Assembly (NCBI RefSeq): GCF_032118995.1
Contig: NC_092656.1
Location: forward strand, 10,545,761-10,609,760
Length of the DNA: 64,000 nt
Reading direction: 5' to 3'
Origin: Asterias amurensis
Taxonomy: Eukaryota; Echinodermata; Asteroidea; Forcipulatida; Asteriidae
A program made the translations under genes and the position numbers. Shown here piece after piece: positions 59,380 to 64,000 of the stretch. The notes beneath the pieces were generated by a model. It was not told the DNA's origin. It did not search any database and saw nothing but the letters and a program-made list of their open reading frames with translations. Position 1 is the stretch's first letter. Every line of letters begins with the position of its first letter.

Positions 59380-59424
59380 CATAGAGCTATAATAATAAAA
59401 AAGGTCTTATTATATAGCTCTATG
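59380..59424. mobile_element. 45-bp hAT-like mini-element with perfect 8-bp target duplication
   Basis: CATAGAGCTATAATAATA at the left and TATTATATAGCTCTATG at the right, only about ten bases between them. Flanked by CATGAAAC at 59372-59379 and 59425-59432. The ends match the CATAGAG family at 25034 and 39884. Confidence 0.88.
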
Positions 59425-59439
59425 CATGAAACATTATAC

Positions 59440-59953
59440 AAATGTTGACTGCTTCGAGTGCTATGGTTAAAACTATGACTCCCGAGGTGATCCCCGGAGT
59501 GTTCTATTTTCCCGAGGCGAAGCCGAGGGAAAATAAAACGCTACGGGGATCACCGAGGGAGTCATAGTTTTAACCATTGCACGAGTAAAAGCAGTCAATA
59601 TTTGTTTTAACAAACACCCCAAACATTTCTAAACACTACTATTATTATTAAGTTACAGACCTGAATGCTACAATCCACGGACGACGCGAATACAGATTGC
59701 AAAAACTTTTACTGTGCTGCAGGTAGAGTGTCGTGCAATCCGAAATGGTTACAGACTATTAATTTATCATCCTCGTACACGTAACGGACGTCTTGGTACT
59801 GCACGCCATGTGCTAGTCTTCGGACTAGCGCACGGCAAACCGACGCACTATCACACGGCCGTCGTCTAGCAAAACTAAGACATGTTATGTGACGCGCTCT
59901 AAACCAATGAGCAGGCAGAATACTTGTAATGGGTGTTATAAATCTAAATGAAT
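59440..59953 (-). mobile_element. Family F element, copy 2
   Basis: Palindrome GACTGCTTCGAGTGCTATGG ... GCACGAGTAAAAGCAGTC (59448-59597), then GCAATCCGAAATGG, CGTCTTGGTACTGCACGCC and GTGACGCGCTCTAAACCAAT. Inverse of 27738-28156, with an extra segment at 59600-59725. Confidence 0.8.
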
Positions 59954-60277
59954 GCACGGCAAGAATGTTACCATCATTACTAACCGGTTTCAATGTGAAG
60001 ATAAACATTCACCCTGGAACCCACTTCCAGTGATCCCGACCCACAAGCCTACTGCCGCGGTTGTTAAAATAACAGAAATGCTGAAGAGCAGAGAGAAAGT
60101 CCCACTGTTTCTCATTCGACTTCTCAAGATTTATTTGGTCAATCTAATTAATTTAAATATTCTTTCACGATAACACTGTTTTCCAATACTTCACATTATA
60201 AACCCTAACCTTTGTTTAATTTGGTTGGTTTAAATTTGGTGTTAATGTAAATGTCCTTTATTGATTCTCATGTGGCG
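59954..60277. other. Intergenic, nothing recognised
   Basis: No feature recognised. Confidence 0.4.
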
Positions 60278-60365
60278 TAATAGCTACTCGAAATGCGAAA
60301 TGGCTGAGAGCCACGCGACCCAGGTTCGAACCCCAGTTAGGTTTTTTTTTTTTTTTTTTTTTTTT
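60278..60365 (+). mobile_element. tRNA-like remnant followed by 24-T tract
   Basis: CGTAATAGCTACTCG..., GACCCAGGTTCGAACCCCAG (B box GGTTCGAACCC), then 24 T at 60342-60365. No matching acceptor stem, so a SINE-like relic and not a tRNA gene. Confidence 0.5.
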
Positions 60366-60423
60366 GCTTATAGACGCCAGTGAATTATATAAGTAGTATA
60401 AAAACCAGCTTCAAACACCAACG

Positions 60424-60715
60424 GGCACTGTGGCGACACGGTGCACTGGATCGTTCGCTTGCGTGCGTTCCAGAGCTGGGAGACCCGGTTCGAATCCCGC
60501 CCCGTACCATAGGGACATGACTTTTACTGCTAGCACCAGTAAGTGATTGGGGTCCGTCATGTCTCTCCCCAAATTAGGGTAGGATGATTATCCCGGGTCG
60601 GAAAGTAAAGGAGGGGCCGGGACTAGCCATCCCTTAAGGGTTCTAATGGGTGATCACCACGCTGGTTTCGATCAGACTTTGAGTCCCCTGAATGCCTGGT
60701 CTTCACTCTAACTAA
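60424..60715 (+). mobile_element. tRNA-derived SINE (fourth type) with long body
   Basis: GGGCACTGTGGCGACACGGT, then GACCCGGTTCGAATCCCGCC (B box). The body includes GTCCGTCATGTCTCTCCCC, ATTATCCCGGGTCGG and GATCACCACGCTGG. About 290 bp, one copy here. Confidence 0.65.
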
Positions 60716-61095
60716 CTTTCTGCACAAATTTGTTTTAACTTTAAAGAACCTTTTTAAAGATATTGATTATTTAATGTTTGAATGTTTTCTTTCCGCTTAT
60801 TTTTACAGGAACGTTACATAATTTCGTGATGATCACAGATTTACATCAAACTTACACGGTCTTATAATGATGATAACGGAAACAACCCTTGAAACATTTC
60901 TCGTCGTATTTGATGTGAAATAAATAATTTTCATTTGCGTTTGGAGTTTATTGTTCAGTAAGCGTTTTTTTTTTTTCATTTTTTGGTGACAGTAGCATTG
61001 AAAGCCCACCTCTTACCGCACAGGCTACGGTTCTCTTCACAATCTTTATGCATCGGTATCGGTCCTGTTTTTATACGTCATAAAAAGAGGAGACG
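60716..61095. other. Intergenic, nothing recognised
   Basis: T-rich; no feature. Confidence 0.4.
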
Positions 61096-62780
61096 ATAAG
61101 CCTTGCACATTCTATGAAATTAGGCTAAAATCAGATAAAATCGCAAAAGGGTAAGCCTTGCATTTTGGATAGAACTGGGCTGAAATCAGATACAATAGCA
61201 AGGGGTTAAGCCTTGAATTTTGGATGAAATTTGGCTAAAATCAGATGAAATCGGAAGGAGTTAGCCTTGCAGTTTTGATGAAATTGGGCTAAAATCAAAT
61301 AAAATCGCAAGTGGTAAGCCTAGCATTTTTGATGAAATTTGGATAAAATCTAATAAAATCGCAAGGGGTAAGCCTAGCATTTTTGATGAAATTTTGCTAA
61401 AATCAGATAAAATCGCCTTGCATATTTCTTGAAATTGGGCTGAAATCAGATAAAATCGCAAAATGGCATTTTTTAAAAAATTGGGATAGTATCAAATAAA
61501 ATCGCAATGGGTAAGCTTTGCATTTTGATGAAATTGTAATAAAATCAGATAAAATCACCCCTTGCATTTTTGATGAAATTTGGATAAAATCAAATAAAAT
61601 CGCAAGGGGTAAGCCTAGCATTTTTGATGAAATTTTGCTAAAATCAGAAAAAATCGCCTTGCATATTTCTTAAAAGTTGGGCTGAAATCAGATAAATTCG
61701 CAATGGGTAAGCCTTGCATTTTTTTATGAAATTGGGCGAAAATTTGAAATAAATAGCAAGAGGTAAGCCTTGAATTTTTCTTGCAATTTGGCAAAAAACA
61801 GAAAAAAATCGAGAGGGGTAAGCCTTGCATTTTTAGGGAAATTGGGCGAAAATTAGATAAAATCGCAAGGGGTAAGCCTGGCATTTCGGATGAAATTGGG
61901 ATAAAATCAAATGAAATCGGAAGGAGTAAGCCTTGTATTTTTGATGAAATTTTGCTAAAATCAGAAAAAAATCGCCTTGCATATTTCTTGAAAGTTGGGC
62001 TAAAATCAGATAAAATCGCAATGGGTAAGCCTTGCATTTTGATGAAATTGGAATAAAATCAGATAAAATCGCAATGGGTAAGCCTTGCATTTTTTTATGA
62101 AATTGGGCGAAAATTAGAAATAAATAGCCAGAAGTAAGCCTTGAATTTTTCTTGCAATTTGGCAAAAAACAGATAAAATCGAGAGGGGTAAGCCTGGCAT
62201 TTTTAGGGAAATTGGGCGAGAATTAGATAAAATCGCAAGGGGTAAGCCTGGCATTTCGGATGAAATTGGGATAAAATCAAATGAAATCGGAAGGAGTAAG
62301 CCTTGTATTTTTCATGTAATTGGGCTAAAATCAGATAAACTCGCAGAGGGTAAGCCTTGCAGTTTTGATGAAAATGGGATAAAATCAAATAAAATCGCAA
62401 GGGGTAAAACCTTGCATTCTTGATGAAATTTAGGATAAAATCAGATAAACTCGCATGGGGTTAGTCTTGCATTTTTTATGAAGTTTTGTTAAAATCAGAT
62501 AAAGTCGCAAGGGGTAAGCTTTGCATTTTTGATGAAATTGGGCTAAAATCAGATAAAATCGCAAAAGGGTAAGCCTTGCTATTTGGATGACATTGGGCCG
62601 AAATCAGAAAAAAATCGCAAGGGGTAAGCCAGGCAATTTTGATGAAATTGGGCTAAAATTATATAAAATCGCAAAAGGGTAAGCCTTGCAATGTTGATGA
62701 AATTGGGCTAAAATTATATAAAATCGCAAGGGGAAAGCATTGCATTTTTTCATGAAATTGGGCTACAACCAGATAAGGGG
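61096..62780 (+). repeat. Satellite array: ~54-bp unit, ~30 units, ~371-bp higher-order period
   Basis: Unit consensus: AAGCCTTGCATTTTTGATG, AAATTGGGCT, then AAAATCAGATAAAATCGCAA, GGGGT. Blocks of about seven units are repeated as a set: the run GAAATTGGGCGAAAAT...AAATAAATAGC...CTTGCAATTTGGC...GGCATTTCGGATG occurs at 61731 and again at 62102. Open frames through the array (repeating FYLI-AQF) are by-products of a unit length divisible by three. Confidence 0.93.
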
Positions 62781-62799
62781 TTTGAACCTGGCTTCAGTA

Positions 62800-63075
62800 A
62801 AGTTGCGAGATAATAATGAAAGAAAAAACACCCTTGTCACACGAAGTTATGTGCTTTCTGATGCTTGATTTCGAAACCTCAAGTCCTAAATCTGAGGTCT
62901 CGAAATCAAATTCGTGGAAAATTGCTTCTTTCTCGAAAACTACGTTACTTCAGAGGGAGCGGTTTCTCACAATGTGTTATACTATCATCCTCTCCCATTA
63001 CTCGTTACCAAGTAAGGTTTTATGCCAAACAATATTTAGAGTTATTACCAATAGTGTACACTCACTGCCTTTAAA
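62800..63075 (+). mobile_element. TTAA-A family MITE, 5' truncated
   Basis: Starts inside the family at GTTGCGAGATAATAATGAAA and runs to ACTGCCTTTAA. It abuts the end of the satellite. Confidence 0.92.
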
Positions 63076-63540
63076 ACTCACTCAATGAACGAACACAACG
63101 AAACTTGATTATCAGTAGTTTAGTGCATACCTGTAAACGGTTTTTAATAACACACAAGTACTTGATGACGTCATCTTCCGGTCACAACATCATAATAATA
63201 GTATCATATAGGTTTTGGTTTGTTACTTTAAAATACGCCCGGGTATACAGATTTACAATTCTTGTATTCTGTGGGAGTTTTTAAATTTTTTAAATAGTCC
63301 TGAAAACATGAACAATTTGACGGTATGGTTTTAGGCTAATTGTTAAAATTACTATACTGTTTTACAACGCAATTTAATGGCGTTAGAACGACACAGTTAA
63401 TAAGGGCAAGAAGAACAATCTCATTACCAATCCATACAGACAATGTGTTTTCTTACTTTAAGTTTTTTTTTTCATGACCATTTCAGTATCCCACGCAATA
63501 AGCATGAGCAAACTGGTCACACCCATAGGCCGAGTCACAG
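63076..63540. other. Intergenic, nothing recognised
   Basis: No feature recognised. Confidence 0.4.
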
Positions 63541-63544
63541 AGTG

Positions 63545-63730
63545 CAGTGATAACGAAAAAGATAACGATAACGAAGCAAAGCGAACGCGTTCTTTTGGTT
63601 GAACTGCTCCACGCAGAATACGCCCACGTTCATTCAACCAATCGAGGGCGTGCATTTTTAACGTTCTCGTTTTCGTTCTCGTTTCGTTCTCGTTTCGTTT
63701 CGTTCTCGTTTCGTTTATCGTTATCGGGGC
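63545..63730. mobile_element. Palindromic element with (GATAACGA/TCGTTATC) and (CGTTCTCGTTT)n arms
   Basis: GATAACGAAAAAGATAACGA at the left and CGTTTCGTTTATCGTTATC at the right. The right arm carries a short tandem CGTTCTCGTTT array (63662-63716). The centre has GGTTGAACTGC and TTCAACCAATCG. Confidence 0.75.
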
Positions 63731-64000
63731 ATGAGTGTGTATATTCAATGTTGAATCCCCTAAATTACGCCCTTTTGTAAAACATAACAATAGCAAAGAA
63801 CGCACAATGATCAATGTCAGGAAATGTTTCCGTTATAACTATATTGTGACTACTTGGACAAATATTTAGGGCTTAAGGATTTGGTTTTCTACTCTCACTA
63901 CCTATGATTGTTTTTTTGGCTGAAATGGTTCAATAATTCTGGCAGTGTTGTTATTTTAAAAGAACATCTTGTTTTCAATGACACTGACTTTTTCTTTACT
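63731..64000. other. Right edge, nothing recognised
   Basis: No coding or repeat signal; it could belong to the next gene's flank. Confidence 0.35.

Noticed and set aside
61261-62400. Long open frames on both strands reading repeats such as FYLILAQF
   Set aside because: They follow the 54-bp satellite; because 54 is a multiple of three, frames stay open without selection. No start context or splice structure.
61096-62780. CRISPR-like array appearance (regular repeats)
   Set aside because: The repeats are contiguous with no unique spacers and the DNA is clearly animal; it is a satellite.
63800-64000. Possible exon of a next gene at the right edge
   Set aside because: No open frame with splice sites or similarity could be supported.

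Overview
The window is animal nuclear DNA. It has intron-rich genes with GT-AG splice sites, a eukaryotic tRNA with internal promoter boxes, tRNA-derived SINEs, and a very dense load of short inverted-repeat (MITE-like) elements. The protein similarities and the type of repeats suggest an invertebrate deuterostome, most likely a sea star. That species guess is inference from memory of echinoderm sequences, not a database result.

Three protein-coding loci and one tRNA are supported. (1) At the far left, on the minus strand (453-586), is the first coding exon of a PDIA3/ERp57-like protein disulfide isomerase. It carries a signal peptide and runs up to the first thioredoxin active site; the rest lies off the window. 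(2) A tRNA-Val(AAC) sits at 1101-1173. (3) On the plus strand, six coding exons between 5258 and 10151 encode a 405-residue membrane protein with a disordered basic N-terminus and four predicted membrane segments; I do not recognise the family. (4) On the plus strand, 22 coding exons between 14101 and 46633 encode a complete cytosolic carboxypeptidase 1 (AGTPBP1/CCP1/NNA1) of 1301 residues. It has an N-terminal armadillo-like region, a long disordered middle, the CCP N-domain and an M14 metallocarboxypeptidase domain with all zinc, substrate-binding and catalytic residues. Exon phases chain without a break in both plus-strand genes (1218 and 3906 coding bases, both multiples of three).

From 46634 to 64000 I see no gene. 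This part holds MITEs, SINEs, a fragment of a non-LTR retrotransposon, and a 1.7-kb satellite with a ~54-bp unit and a ~371-bp higher-order period.

The most unusual content is the mobile DNA. One group of elements with TTAA ends (families A, B, C and E, about 30 copies here) shares parts of its ends and an internal core. A hAT-like group with CATAGAG ends and perfect 8-bp target duplications ranges from 1.5 kb down to only 45 bp. Several insertions are nested, which gives their order of arrival. Within the genes, the last coding segment of the four-pass protein is duplicated downstream of its stop with the frame intact. Its start codon is overlapped by an AUG-UAA start-stop element. AGTPBP1 has a short upstream ORF and a Ser at a position that is normally Asn.
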